Counted from the stretch's first letter, positions 1-7,068 are shown. The stretch: 11,431 bases of DNA from Thermodesulfobacteriota bacterium (GCA_035325995.1 DAOKYU010000026.1:1-11431); one strand, 5' to 3'. Notes: a model not told the origin generated them from the letters alone. Made by a program: numbers and translations.

Positions 1-400
1 CCTCCCCCTGGGAGGGGGAGGGAAGAGTAAGGTAGGTCGGATTCTTAACGCTCATGCACTCGATGTTTTCGGCGGGGCAAGTCTGGTGGTTAAATGGAAC
101 GGACGACCGGGCGTTGCTATGAATTTCCAAGTCGGCTACGTCGAATTCCGGCACGCGAGCACACGTATGTGTGTTTCTCGGCATAGCAACGAAGTTGCTA
201 AAGTCACTTAAAGCGCGTCCGAAGAAAATTACAACGACCTTGCTACTTCGAATTCCTGCGCACGTGGCCCGCCAGCCCGGGAATGTATTGCTGCGCCGCG
301 GGCGGCTTGCAATATGATGATTTGGGAGGATGTGGGCTGGGTATTGATTAGGAGCAGGTTTAGAGTTTCAACGAACCCTTTACTGAAAGGACAAAGGATT

Positions 401-492
401 CTTGATGGATTGCTGGTGGAAAACTGAATGGGTTCCTGCCTCCGCAGGAATGACAATAATAGGGTAGATTCCTCGCACGCTCGGAATCGTTG
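401..492. repeat. 92-nt composite repeat, copy 1
   Basis: This segment matches 10112-10203 over 92 positions with no gap and about 8 substitutions by eye. It joins three modules in the same order: CTTGATGGATTGCTG, a hairpin module TTCCTGCCTCCGCAGGAATGACA, and the GATTCC/GGAATC hairpin ending CGTTG. Because the module order is the same in two places 9.7 kb apart, the composite was probably copied as a unit. Shorter versions of the first module occur near 2312, 4311 and 9932. Confidence 0.85.
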
Positions 493-755
493 CTAGAAAT
501 TAAAAAATCAAAGGCGAGATCCTGAATCAAGTTCAGGATGACTGAAATGTGGTACTTCCTCGCACGCTCGGAATGGTTACGGGAATGACAGACACGTAGT
601 GTCTTTCTCGACGTAGCACTGTCGCTGCCGGAATCACAGGTAGTGCGGCGGGTGGTATTGGCAATACGCCGCTACTTCGATTTCGTGCACGCGTGGCGTG
701 CTTCCTCGCTCGCTCGGAATTGTTGGAAATGGCGGAAGTAAGGTACCCACCCGTT

Positions 756-780
756 CCCTCCCCTATTGATAAGGGGAGGG
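756..780. terminator. Strong hairpin just downstream of the SDR gene
   Basis: CCCTCCCCT (756-764) pairs with AGGGGAGGG (772-780), a 9-bp perfect stem with a 7-nt loop, 20 bp past the minus-strand SDR stop. There is no T-run after it on the minus strand, so intrinsic termination is uncertain. Related C/G hairpins occur at 2-20, 6326-6346 and 9862-9882, so it may simply be a repeat module that also acts as an mRNA 3' end. Confidence 0.35.
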
Positions 781-799
781 GGATAAGGTGTCGTGATTT

Positions 800-1555
800 T
801 TAGTAGGTGGTCCAGCCGCCGTCGATTGTGAGGCTGGTGCCGGTCATGTATTTGGATTCGTCGCTGGCCATGAAGAGCACGGCGTAGGCGATGTCGTCCG
901 GGACGCCGCGGTAGCCCATGGGGATTAGCTGGGCGGCGATGTCGTCGAGCTTTTTCTGCGCCTCGGGCGGGTTGCCGAGGAAGTCTTCGTTCATCTTGGT
1001 TTTGATGAAGCCGGGGCAGATCGTGTTGACGCGGATGTTCTCTTTCGCGTGGTCCATGGCGAGGCTGCGGGTGAACTGGAGCACTGCGCCTTTCGTGACG
1101 TTGTAGGCTATCGTGTTGGCCGCGCCGATGTAGCTGAGGACAGAGCCGTTGTTGATGATGGAGCCGCCGCCGTTCTTGACCATGTGGGGGATGACGTATC
1201 TCGTCATGAGGAACATGCCGCGCAGGTTGATGTCCATCATTTTGTCCCAGGACTTGACCGGCGTCGAGACGACCGTGCCGGTTTCGAGAATGCCGGCATT
1301 GTTGAAGAGAATGTCGATTTTCCCGAACTTTTTGATGAAGTCCTTGACCGTGGCTTTAACGTCGCTTTCGTCGGAGACGTCGCCGGGGAAGGCCGTGATC
1401 GCGCCGCCGCTTTCCTTGACGACCTCGTCGAGCTTTTTCTTGCGGCGTCCCGTGATGCCTACCTGTGCGCCTTCTTTCGCGAAGAGGAGGGCCGTCGCCT
1501 TCCCTATGCCTTCGTTGCCACCCGTGATGAGGGCAGTTTTACCTTCGAGTCTCAT
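800..1555 (-). CDS. SDR-family NAD(P)-dependent oxidoreductase
   Basis: This is a classical short-chain dehydrogenase/reductase of 251 aa, the usual length for the family. It should form a cytoplasmic Rossmann-fold enzyme that oxidises or reduces an alcohol/carbonyl with NAD(P)(H). The cofactor motif TGGNEGIG is at residues 11-18, NNAG at 85-88, the structural Asn at 110, the catalytic Ser near 138, and Y151-x3-K155. The C-terminus carries VNTICPG and LTIDGGW, both typical. Arginines 37-38 after the second strand (TGRR) favour NADP(H), which is inference. The ATG is preceded by GGAGG with 6-nt spacing, which fixes the start. The substrate cannot be told from sequence, and no neighbouring pathway gene helps. 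It is a separate transcription unit, with repeats on both sides. Confidence 0.95.
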   Translation of the reverse strand: MRLEGKTALITGGNEGIGKATALLFAKEGAQVGITGRRKKKLDEVVKESGGAITAFPGDVSDESDVKATVKDFIKKFGKIDILFNNAGILETGTVVSTPVKSWDKMMDINLRGMFLMTRYVIPHMVKNGGGSIINNGSVLSYIGAANTIAYNVTKGAVLQFTRSLAMDHAKENIRVNTICPGFIKTKMNEDFLGNPPEAQKKLDDIAAQLIPMGYRGVPDDIAYAVLFMASDESKYMTGTSLTIDGGWTTY

Positions 1556-1575
1556 AACGTGCCTCCGTTACTGGA

Positions 1576-1581
1576 ATTGTA
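1576..1581 (-). promoter_or_regulatory. Candidate -10 box of the SDR gene
   Basis: On the minus strand TACAAT (5 of 6 consensus) lies about 20 bp before the SDR start codon, within an AT-rich patch; the SD GGAGG follows it. I see no good -35 box, so the call is tentative. Confidence 0.35.
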
Positions 1582-1589
1582 GATATTAA

Positions 1590-1855
1590 TAAACATGAAA
1601 GAGGGAGGGATGTAAAGGTGAAAGTAGAGGGGAATGGGCGCCTTGCAGTGCGTGTAGTTGCAAGCAGTGGAGGGAGATGTAGCGTCTTTTCGGCGTAGAG
1701 CGGCGGGTGCCAGAGGCACGTGGAGTGCGTCGGGTGGTAATGGCCGGGCGTTGCCACTTCGATTGCGTAGTGAGTGCCGTAATTCTATAGCAGTCCGAGT
1801 GCGAAGGGCGTTTTGATGCTCGCTCTCACTATCTCGTAATCCTGCACACGCGGCG
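1590..1855. repeat. Interspersed-repeat block 2 (no gene)
   Basis: This intergenic stretch between the SDR promoter and the 3' end of the 115-aa gene has no convincing gene. It holds a short hairpin, CTTGCA (1642-1647) with TGCAAG (1659-1664), and a diverged copy of the long element at about 1677-1770. That copy keeps TTTTCGGCGTAG near its left end and GCCACTTCGATTG near its right end, with GTGGTAA/TTGCCAC able to pair between them. From about 1780 to 1855 I recognise nothing. Confidence 0.6.
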
Positions 1856-2203
1856 CTAGGCTTCGTGTTCGGGGAGGCGTTCGTACGCGAGGTCGATGTG
1901 GATTTGCCACGGGGCGAGCTCGGGGTATTTGGAGACGAGGGCGGCGAGCTCGTCGATTTTGTCGCGGCGGCCCTGGAAGCTCCAGATCTTGGCACCGAGC
2001 TCTATGGCGGGGAGGTTCGTGATGTCGAATTCGCCGAAGTCGAGCTTCGATTTTTCGATCAGCGAGGGGATGAGCGGAAGCGAGAGGTCGCAGAATTTTA
2101 CGACCATGAAGTTGTAGCCGTTGCGGACGTTTTCGGTGATGAGGTTAAGGTAATAGTAATATTTATCGACGTCGGCTGCGAGTGATTGTGTTTTGTCTGT
2201 CAT
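1856..2203 (-). CDS. Hypothetical 115-aa cytoplasmic protein
   Basis: I do not recognise this protein. It has no signal peptide or membrane segment, is mixed in charge with several aromatic residues (a run of four tyrosines near residue 15), and contains one cysteine near residue 38. The pattern of hydrophobic residues suggests a mainly helical small domain. The ATG has GGAG seven bases upstream, and a reasonable promoter lies just before it, so it is very likely a real gene. It is transcribed alone: a repeat block separates it from the potassium channel gene upstream on the same strand, and another from the SDR gene downstream. Function unknown. Confidence 0.8.
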   Translation of the reverse strand: MTDKTQSLAADVDKYYYYLNLITENVRNGYNFMVVKFCDLSLPLIPSLIEKSKLDFGEFDITNLPAIELGAKIWSFQGRRDKIDELAALVSKYPELAPWQIHIDLAYERLPEHEA

Positions 2204-2222
2204 GGCTGTTCTCCGGTAGAAA

Positions 2223-2250
2223 AATATAAATGTGTGTGGGAGAAAGGCAA
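2223..2250 (-). promoter_or_regulatory. Promoter of the 115-aa gene
   Basis: On the minus strand TTGCCT (2250-2245) and TATATT (2228-2223) are separated by 16 bp. The predicted start falls a few bases later, leaving a short leader that contains the GGAG ribosome site. Confidence 0.55.
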
Positions 2251-2264
2251 CGGGGATAAAAGAA

Positions 2265-2350
2265 GATTGCCGCGGTCGCGGAAGGCGCTTCCTCGCAATG
2301 ACTGAAAAACCCTTGATGGATTGCTTGCGGAAATGGATTCCCGGCCCGGC
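2265..2350. repeat. Interspersed-repeat block 3
   Basis: A GATTGC...GCAATGAC palindromic element occupies 2265-2302, with an inner hairpin GGAA/TTCC. It is followed by the CTTGATGGATTGCT module at 2312. The block lies exactly between the stop codon of the potassium channel gene and the promoter of the 115-aa gene. Related GATTGC...GCA elements are at 4503-4536, 6273-6299, 6399-6435 and 9798-9836. Confidence 0.8.
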
Positions 2351-2363
2351 TTCGCCAATGCTA

Positions 2364-3074
2364 TCAGGCTTCGGGGGCGCGGGGCTTGGAGATGTGGAGG
2401 CCGACGAGGCGGGCGACCATGATAGTGATGTAGAGCTGGCCGACGATGGCTTCTATCACCGCTATCGAGCGGGCCTGGTCGGTAGCGGGGATGATGTTTC
2501 CGTAGCCGACTGTCGTGAGCGTGACGAAGCTGAAGAAGAGGTAGCGCGGCGGAGTCATGGCGAGGTGCCCGGAAGTGTCGACGAACGAGCCCGGCGTGAC
2601 GAGCTCGATCAGGACGTAGAGCGCCGCCCACGAGAGGCCTATCAGGAGGTACACGCAGACGGCGGCGAAGAGGATTTCGGTCGTGACTTCGCGGGACCTG
2701 ATGAGGTGAATGAATATGCTGATCGTCGTATAGAAGAAGAGGAGGACGGCGAAGACGATTTCCTTCCGGATGATCACCCCGCCGTCGAGCTCGAACAGGG
2801 GGAGATTGACGATCAGGCTGACGAACCACGGCAGGGACAGGACGGCCATGATGATGTAGTCGCGGCGGCGTTTGCTGACGGCGATGATGGCCGCGATCAT
2901 AACCATGATGGTCAGGAGAGTGAGTATGATCTGGTCGAGCGTGTTGGCTTCGAGGTAGGGGTAGGCAATGATGAGGAGGACCAGGGATTTGGCGAGATAG
3001 GAGAACCTCCGCACCCTTACGCGCGCGATGATTCGTGCAAACAGATTGGCCTTTTCCTGCTCGGGGTTGGGCAT
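2364..3074 (-). CDS. Two-pore-helix type potassium channel protein (ion channel family)
   Basis: A 236-aa integral membrane protein with about six hydrophobic segments. The last two flank a pore loop whose selectivity filter TVGYG is at residues 188-192, preceded by the pore helix SFVTLT. This is the signature of potassium-selective channels. The N-terminal half holds three to four further hydrophobic segments (about 26-41, 48-66, 74-91 and 105-124), ending in an HLIRSRE stretch; it lacks the regular arginine ladder of a voltage sensor as far as I can see. There is no RCK or cyclic-nucleotide domain; the protein ends about 15 residues after the last helix. GGAG lies 4 bases before the ATG. 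It begins 16 bp after the stop of the secreted-protein gene and is probably co-transcribed with it. Role inferred: potassium flux across the inner membrane. Confidence 0.9.
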   Translation of the reverse strand: MPNPEQEKANLFARIIARVRVRRFSYLAKSLVLLIIAYPYLEANTLDQIILTLLTIMVMIAAIIAVSKRRRDYIIMAVLSLPWFVSLIVNLPLFELDGGVIIRKEIVFAVLLFFYTTISIFIHLIRSREVTTEILFAAVCVYLLIGLSWAALYVLIELVTPGSFVDTSGHLAMTPPRYLFFSFVTLTTVGYGNIIPATDQARSIAVIEAIVGQLYITIMVARLVGLHISKPRAPEA

Positions 3075-3090
3075 TGCGCTCCGTCAGACG

Positions 3091-3423
3091 TCAGTCGGCA
3101 TTATCTTCAGGCTCGTCCAGGCTCGGCGGCGGGTTGTCCACCGGGTCGGGCCTGCCGGTGTTGTCGACGCACTTGAGCTGACATTCCTTGAGATTCTCGA
3201 TGTTGACGGCCGTTACAGTCAGGCAGGTGATCGGGTCTTCGGAGAAGGTTATGACGTCGCCGGGCTCGAAGTCGGGGCATTTGTCGAGCATAAGGTAGGT
3301 CTTTTGGCCGATGAGCATGGCGGTGCCCTGGATGGCCATGATTTTGTAGGTCGCCTGATCCTGCGCGAGGGCCGGTGCCGCGAAGGCGGACACGATTGCA
3401 GCGATAACTGCCAGTTTTTTCAT
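3091..3423 (-). CDS. Small secreted protein with four cysteines
   Basis: A 110-aa protein with a clear Sec signal peptide: Lys-Lys, a hydrophobic stretch, and a likely cleavage after APALA at residue 20. The mature part has four cysteines (49, 67, 81, 85), suggesting two disulphides in the periplasm or outside. It ends in an acidic, proline-rich tail. I do not recognise a family. The start is set by AGGAGG eight bases before the ATG. It is the first gene of an apparent operon with the potassium channel. Whether it works with the channel is unknown. A second small four-cysteine secreted protein lies at 8022-8330, with no obvious sequence similarity. Confidence 0.85.
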   Translation of the reverse strand: MKKLAVIAAIVSAFAAPALAQDQATYKIMAIQGTAMLIGQKTYLMLDKCPDFEPGDVITFSEDPITCLTVTAVNIENLKECQLKCVDNTGRPDPVDNPPPSLDEPEDNAD

Positions 3424-3477
3424 AGTTTTTTCCTCCTGTCGATTCGAAGCGCCGGCCGAGGGCCGCGCCAGGATTTC

Positions 3478-3506
3478 AGTATACTGCCGTCGAGGGCCTA
3501 ACTCAA
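3478..3506 (-). promoter_or_regulatory. Promoter of the secreted-protein/potassium-channel operon
   Basis: On the minus strand TTGAGT (3506-3501) and TATACT (3483-3478) are 17 bp apart. The -35 box overlaps the stop codon of the upstream marR gene, so the operon can be transcribed independently of marR. The leader would be about 48 nt and contains the strong AGGAGG site. Confidence 0.6.
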
Positions 3507-3994
3507 TCGGATTTTGAAACAGGGCCCGGCGCGGAGGGTTCGTCTGAGACGCGGGCGAGGAGCTTCTTGAGGGAGGCTGTTTCGCGAGGGGTCAGCCTGG
3601 AGAAGAATTCGTCCCGCACCGTGCGGCTGTAGACGGGCCACATGCGTTTCCGGAGCCGGGCGCCCCTGGGCGTGATGAGGGCGATTACGCCGCGGGCGTC
3701 GCCGGGGCACATTTCACGGCGGGCGAGGCCCTCCTTTTCGAGGCGCGTCACGAGGCGCGTGACGTTGTATTTGTCGAGGAGGACGCGCGAGCCGAGGTCG
3801 TTCAGCCGGAGGCCCGTAGGGCGGGCCTTTTCGAGCTCCCAGAGGACGTCGTACCAGGTGAGCGGCGGGAGGCCGCTTTTCTTGAGCGCTGCTTCGACGG
3901 ACTGTATGAGATTCTGGCTCGACCGGACGAGGCCGGTCCATGCGGCCGTTTCGTCGCCGGTCCATGCAGCGGGGTTGTTGCCGGATTCGGTCAT
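3503..3994 (-). CDS. MarR-family winged helix-turn-helix transcriptional regulator
   Basis: A 163-aa protein with MarR layout: N-terminal dimerisation helix, winged helix from about 45 to 110 with LTWYDVLWELEKA, the recognition region LLDKYNVTRLVTRLEKEGL, and the wing ending in CPGDARG and the family-like LITPRGARL, then C-terminal dimerisation helices. The protein has one cysteine, C96, at a position often occupied by Cys in this family; whether it senses thiols or sulphur species is open. Just upstream lies a 14-bp palindrome on its own -35 box, and the same palindrome occurs twice before the rhodanese gene at 7293. That suggests autorepression and control of the rhodanese gene. There is no Shine-Dalgarno sequence; the -10 box is 7 bases before the ATG, so the mRNA may be leaderless. 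Confidence 0.92.
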   Translation of the reverse strand: MTESGNNPAAWTGDETAAWTGLVRSSQNLIQSVEAALKKSGLPPLTWYDVLWELEKARPTGLRLNDLGSRVLLDKYNVTRLVTRLEKEGLARREMCPGDARGVIALITPRGARLRKRMWPVYSRTVRDEFFSRLTPRETASLKKLLARVSDEPSAPGPVSKSD

Positions 3995-4001
3995 ATTAGT
4001 G

Positions 4002-4030
4002 AATATAATACATTATGGTTGCATTTGCAA
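4002..4030 (-). promoter_or_regulatory. marR promoter, apparently leaderless
   Basis: On the minus strand TTGCAA (4030-4025) and TATATT (4007-4002) are separated by 17 bp. Only 7 bases separate the -10 box from the ATG, so the expected transcription start is at or next to the start codon. The -35 box lies inside the palindrome at 4018-4031. Confidence 0.6.
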
Positions 4031-4031
4031 C
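4018..4031. promoter_or_regulatory. Putative MarR operator O1 (marR promoter)
   Basis: GTTGCATTTGCAAC has half-sites GTTGC and GCAAC separated by four bases. It covers the -35 box of marR. The same arrangement appears only twice more in the window, both times before the rhodanese gene (7224-7237 and 7255-7268). Confidence 0.7.
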
Positions 4032-4044
4032 GATGGGGAGTTGA

Positions 4045-4755
4045 GGGAATGAAAAGAAAAAGATGAGATCCTGAACTCGATTCAGAATCTAAGTCTTTAA
4101 AAGATTTAATTACAACTACTTTTACTTTTGCCTGACCACGCACGTATGCGCGTCTTCAGACGTAGCGCGTTCGGAGGTTAGAAGCGACTGAAGCGCGAAA
4201 GGTGGTAATAGAATGCGCTGCTACTTCGATTGTCAGCGGACACGGTTCGCACGGCCGGGGGGGTATTGCTGCGCTGCTTATGCAGCTTGCAATATTATAG
4301 TTAAGGAATTCTTGATGGATTGCTGGTAAAAGTGGATTCCCGATTAAGACATCGATGCTAAAAATAGCAGTTACGAGCAGTACCGGATATGCGTTTTTGC
4401 TTCAAGGTTGCGGCACCGGTTCTTGCGCACTCTCAGAACCGTTGGGAATGACAGAAGGGTGGGGATTCCTCGCACGCTCGGAATCGTGACGGATCAAAAG
4501 AAGATTGCCGCGGGTGCTTAGCACCCTTGCAGTGACGGACTAAGAAAGATTTTAATCTTAGGTACTTCCGAGCAGTCCCAGATATGCTTTCTTGCAATCG
4601 GCTCAGGGTGTCCGATTCCTCGCACGCTCGAAATCGTTGCTCGAAATGACACACGTGGTGTGTTTTTCGACGAGGCACGTTCGGAGATTTTAAGTATCGG
4701 AAGCGCGACAGGCGATACTGGCGGTATCGCTGCTACTTCGGGTGTCAGCGGGTAC
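4045..4755. repeat. Interspersed-repeat block 4 (no gene)
   Basis: This 0.7-kb gap between the divergent marR and serine hydrolase genes contains only repeats. In order: a GATCCTGAA/TTCAGAATC element (4066-4090); a long element from about 4110 to 4230 starting CTTTTGCCTGACCAC and ending GCTACTTCGATTG; the TATTGC/GCAATA hairpin (4264-4294); the CTTGATGGATTGCTG module (4311); a GAGCAGT-N6-ATATGC module (about 4371-4405); a hairpin element with the variant stem CGGTTCT/AGAACCG (4417-4452); GATTCC/GGAATC (4464-4488); a GATTGC palindrome (4503-4536); a second GAGCAGT module (about 4563-4600); another GATTCC element (4614-4650); and another long element (4649-4745). Open reading frames here are short and made of repeat sequence. 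Confidence 0.8.
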
Positions 4756-4765
4756 AGTCCGCCCG

Positions 4766-4795
4766 TTGACAAGGACGCGGGGGAGGATATAGAAT
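4766..4795 (+). promoter_or_regulatory. Serine hydrolase promoter, apparently leaderless
   Basis: A perfect TTGACA (4766-4771) is followed after 18 bp by TAGAAT (4790-4795, 5 of 6 consensus). Six bases then lead to the ATG at 4802, where transcription would be expected to start. TATAGA at 4788-4793 with a 16-bp spacer is an alternative. The GGGAGG at 4781-4786 is too far from the ATG to act as its ribosome site. Confidence 0.65.
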
Positions 4796-4801
4796 TAGGT
4801 T

Positions 4802-6181
4802 ATGAGAAGGACCTTTCGGTCGCTCACTCCCCGCTGGCCTTACTTCATCCCGCTGGTATTCCTCGCCCTTTTTATCAGTAGCTGCGACGGCGGCAACGAC
4901 CGTTTGAATCCGGACATTGAATCCGTGATCGACGATATCGTCGAGTGCGAGATGCTGGAGAAGCAGGTGCCGGGCGTCTCGATTTCGGTCGTCAAAAACG
5001 GGGAGGCGATTTACCAGAAGGGGTATGGGAAGGCGGACATCACGGCGGGGATTGACGTTACGCCTGAGACGGTATTCGCGATCGGGTCCGTGACGAAGGT
5101 GTTCACGGCGATAGGCGTTTTGAGGCAGTACGACGCGGGGCTCGTCGACCTGGACGAGGCGGTAGGGGCGTATCTGCCGGACCTTCCGAACGAGGAATGG
5201 AAGGAGAGGACTGTCCGTGACCTGCTGTCGATGAGCAGCGGTATCCCCGAGTACGCGTTCTGCAGGGGCGGCGCAAAGGACGGGGAGGCGTGCGAGGACC
5301 ACCCGCAGGGTTCGCCGTTCGTTTTCAATCCGTGCGGAGAGGGGTCCGTTTGCGAGGGCGCGAACAGGGTGCCGTATCCGCAGTACCTGGACGGCGCGGC
5401 GCAGATACCGCTTCAGTTCCCGGGCGGGGACCAGTACTTCTACACGAATACGAATTTTATAATCCTCGGCGAGCTGATCGAGGCGACGGCCGGGCTCGGC
5501 TACGAGGAATATATAAAAGATTTCATACTCGACCCGCTGGAGATGACGAGCACGCGGCCGAATAGTGTTCCGCCGCCGGTGATTCCGGGGCTTGCGCTCG
5601 GGTACAGGCACGTGGACCCGGGGACCGAGGGCGCGGCGCCGTGCGTCGAGCTCGCCGATCCGCCGGATAATTGTTCGGGGCCGGCGCCGACGAACGTCGC
5701 GTGCGCGGCGATACCGACGGACGACCTAAGGCTGCCGGAGCAGTCGTTCAGCGCTGGGTGGCTGATTACAAATCAGAGGGACTTCGCGAAGTTCGAAAGG
5801 GCGCTTCACGGGCTCAGCCCCGAGCTGCTGGAGGCTGAGACTTATGCGCTCATGTGGACGAACACGGAGCTCAGCGACGGGACGTTCGAGAGGTTCGGGC
5901 TCGGGTGGGACGTGTGCTCGGAGCTGGACGACGCGAATTGTCCGAAGCCGGTCGATCCGCTTGCGGGCGGGGAGCTTTTGCCGGGTGCGGAGGTTGCCGC
6001 CGGCAAGGTCGTCTCGAAGGACGGCGGCGTGCCGGGGTATAGCTCCGCCATCGTGCGCTACCTCGACGACGGGGTTACGGTGCTCGTTTTGGCGAATACG
6101 CTCGACTCGAGCGGCCCGCTGCAGTTCTCGCCCGTGGGGCTTGCGGCGGCGATTGCGGAGGCTGTGAGGGAAGGGGATTAG
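4802..6181 (+). CDS. Exported serine hydrolase, beta-lactamase class C / D-Ala-D-Ala carboxypeptidase family (predicted lipoprotein)
   Basis: A 459-aa protein of the serine beta-lactamase/penicillin-binding fold, exported and probably lipidated: hydrophobic segment then lipobox ISSC with C28. The first catalytic motif S96-V-T-K99 sits in the usual FAIGSVTK context, followed by LLSMSSGIPEY (141-151). The second, Y214-T-N216, is in FYTNTNF. The third motif, usually H/K-T/S-G, appears as K406-D-G408 in the typical DGGVPGYSS setting. Between the first and second motifs is an insert of about 35 residues (154-188) with cysteines at 154, 164, 178 and 184; further cysteines follow near 280-300, and in GWDVCSELDDANC. 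Several disulphides and a periplasmic or surface location are likely. Members include DD-peptidases, esterases and true class C enzymes; antibiotic hydrolysis should not be assumed. Single-gene unit, convergent with marC. Confidence 0.92.
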   Translation: MRRTFRSLTPRWPYFIPLVFLALFISSCDGGNDRLNPDIESVIDDIVECEMLEKQVPGVSISVVKNGEAIYQKGYGKADITAGIDVTPETVFAIGSVTKVFTAIGVLRQYDAGLVDLDEAVGAYLPDLPNEEWKERTVRDLLSMSSGIPEYAFCRGGAKDGEACEDHPQGSPFVFNPCGEGSVCEGANRVPYPQYLDGAAQIPLQFPGGDQYFYTNTNFIILGELIEATAGLGYEEYIKDFILDPLEMTSTRPNSVPPPVIPGLALGYRHVDPGTEGAAPCVELADPPDNCSGPAPTNVACAAIPTDDLRLPEQSFSAGWLITNQRDFAKFERALHGLSPELLEAETYALMWTNTELSDGTFERFGLGWDVCSELDDANCPKPVDPLAGGELLPGAEVAAGKVVSKDGGVPGYSSAIVRYLDDGVTVLVLANTLDSSGPLQFSPVGLAAAIAEAVREGD

Positions 6182-6199
6182 GTTTTCTTTTCTGCCAAG

Positions 6200-6440
6200 G
6201 GTACTGCTCACCCTGTTATGCATCACGCGACATAAAGCTTTAAATTCCCATTGTTTACTTTGATTCAAAAGAGAGATTGCTTCGCTTCGCTCGCAATGCG
6301 GGTTAAAGGTAACCCCCACCTTGGTCCTCCCCCTTCCAGGGGGAGGAGGGATTAAAAGACAGATTTCTCCCTGCGGTCGAAATGACAAAGTAAAGGCGGA
6401 TTGCCGCGGGTGCATAAAGCGCACCCTCGCAATGACGCGT
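6200..6440. repeat. Interspersed-repeat block 5 between convergent genes
   Basis: The gap between the convergent serine hydrolase and MarC genes holds, in order, GATTGCTTCGCTTCGCTCGC plus AATG (6273-6299), the 87-nt composite (6303-6389) and a GATTGC...GCAATGAC palindrome with inner GGGTGC/GCACCC hairpin (6399-6435). Its position between two 3' ends means these hairpins could end transcription from both sides. No gene is seen. Confidence 0.75.
6303..6389. repeat. 87-nt composite repeat, copy 1
   Basis: This segment aligns without gaps to 9839-9925, with 7 differences of 87 by eye. It contains TTAAAGGTAACCCCCACCTT, a C/G hairpin (CCTCCCCC 6326-6333 with GGGGGAGG 6339-6346) and the module GATTTCTCCCTGCGGTCGAA ending ATGACAAA. 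Five of the seven differences cluster in the hairpin; the second copy keeps only 6 bp of the stem. Confidence 0.85.
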
Positions 6441-6447
6441 ACAGTGT

Positions 6448-7068
6448 TTAGCCGGCGAGGGCGATCAGCTCCATTATCCCCCTTCTTACCATCATGATCC
6501 CGATTGCGGCGAGGAGTATGCTCATGATCTTGGCGAAGGCGCGCGCGCCGTTGTCGCCGAGCACGTGGAGGATGAGGTCGGCCTTGAAGAGGGCGACGAA
6601 GAGGACGGCGAGGTTGATGAAGAAGGCGAGGAGGGCGGGGGCGTAGCCGTAGCGATCGACGAGGATGATGAGGGTCGTGAGGAGCGCCGGGCCTACGATG
6701 AGGGGGATAGCGAGAGGGAAGACGCCTAGCGAATCAGCCGAGGCGGCGTTAGCCCGGGAGGAGCCGTCGGAGAGGAGGTCGATTATGGAGATTATGAAGA
6801 GCAGAACGCCGCCCGCGATGGCGAAGTCCTGAATCGTGATTCCCAGAAGGTCGAATATGACCTTGCCGGCGAGGACGAATATGACGCCGATGACGGCAGC
6901 GGTGAGGACGGAGTTGAGGACGATTTTGCGGCGGTCGCCGGGCTCGTGGCCGCGCGTTATCGAGAGGAACAGCGGGACTATGCCCACGGGGTCGATAGCG
7001 ACGAAGATGGGGATGAAGCACAGAAGCGCGGGCTCGAGTATGGATGTGACGCTTTCCTGAAGGGGCAT
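6448..7068 (-). CDS. MarC-family integral membrane protein (YhgN-like)
   Basis: A 206-aa protein (from 7068) with about six hydrophobic segments and the family pattern: FVAIDPVGIVPLFLSITRG near the N-terminus, the AIAGGVLLFIISI segment in the middle, and FPLAIPLIVGPALLTTLI near 120-135. The MarC/YhgN family has unclear transport or membrane function; the name does not imply antibiotic resistance. Two starts are possible. ATG 7068 gives the family-typical N-terminus and follows GAGAGG, although only 3 bases away. ATG 7110 adds 14 residues and lies six bases after a -10-like CATAAT (7122-7117), as in the leaderless genes here. I prefer 7068 from homology but cannot decide. It is divergent from the rhodanese gene and convergent with the serine hydrolase gene. 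Confidence 0.88.
   Translation of the reverse strand: MPLQESVTSILEPALLCFIPIFVAIDPVGIVPLFLSITRGHEPGDRRKIVLNSVLTAAVIGVIFVLAGKVIFDLLGITIQDFAIAGGVLLFIISIIDLLSDGSSRANAASADSLGVFPLAIPLIVGPALLTTLIILVDRYGYAPALLAFFINLAVLFVALFKADLILHVLGDNGARAFAKIMSILLAAIGIMMVRRGIMELIALAG

Larger units (their letters stand above)
1..780. repeat. Interspersed-repeat block 1 (no gene)
   Basis: I see no credible gene in this 0.8 kb. It is a mosaic of short palindromic elements that recur across the window. It opens with a C-rich/G-rich hairpin (CTCCCCC 2-8 with GGGGGAG 14-20). A degraded copy of the long GTAGC-type element lies at about 66-145 and a clearer copy at 151-255, with the hairpin CACACGTATGTGTG at 160-173. A TATTGC/GCAATA hairpin is at 286-314. 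A 92-nt composite is at 401-492. An inverted repeat GATCCTGAA/TTCAGGATC-like is at 518-542. Copies of the TTCC-TCGC(A/T)CGCTC-GGAA element are at 467-492, 555-579 and 701-725. Another long element is at 590-690, and a 9-bp C/G hairpin is at 756-780, just past the SDR stop codon. Confidence 0.8.

Noticed and set aside
229..456. Reading frames inside the repeat blocks (also 4433-4772, 5726-6424, 7553-7892, 9733-10298)
   Set aside because: Their peptides repeat phrases such as FLRRQEP, SFRPQGEICLL and RFRACEES, which are translations of the interspersed repeats rather than proteins.
2232..3176. Open reading frame of 314 codons on the plus strand
   Set aside because: It is antisense to the potassium channel and secreted-protein genes. 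Its product is Asp/Glu/Arg-rich, as expected from the opposite strand of GC-rich coding DNA, and has no domain I can see.
4745..5611. Open reading frame of 288 codons on the minus strand
   Set aside because: It is opposite the serine hydrolase gene, is Arg/Pro/Leu-rich, and begins and ends without ribosome signals. The plus-strand gene has catalytic motifs and a consensus promoter.
4802..6181. Calling the serine hydrolase an antibiotic-resistance beta-lactamase
   Set aside because: The SxxK and YxN motifs define the fold, not the substrate. The third motif is KDG and there is a large Cys insert, so resistance cannot be claimed.
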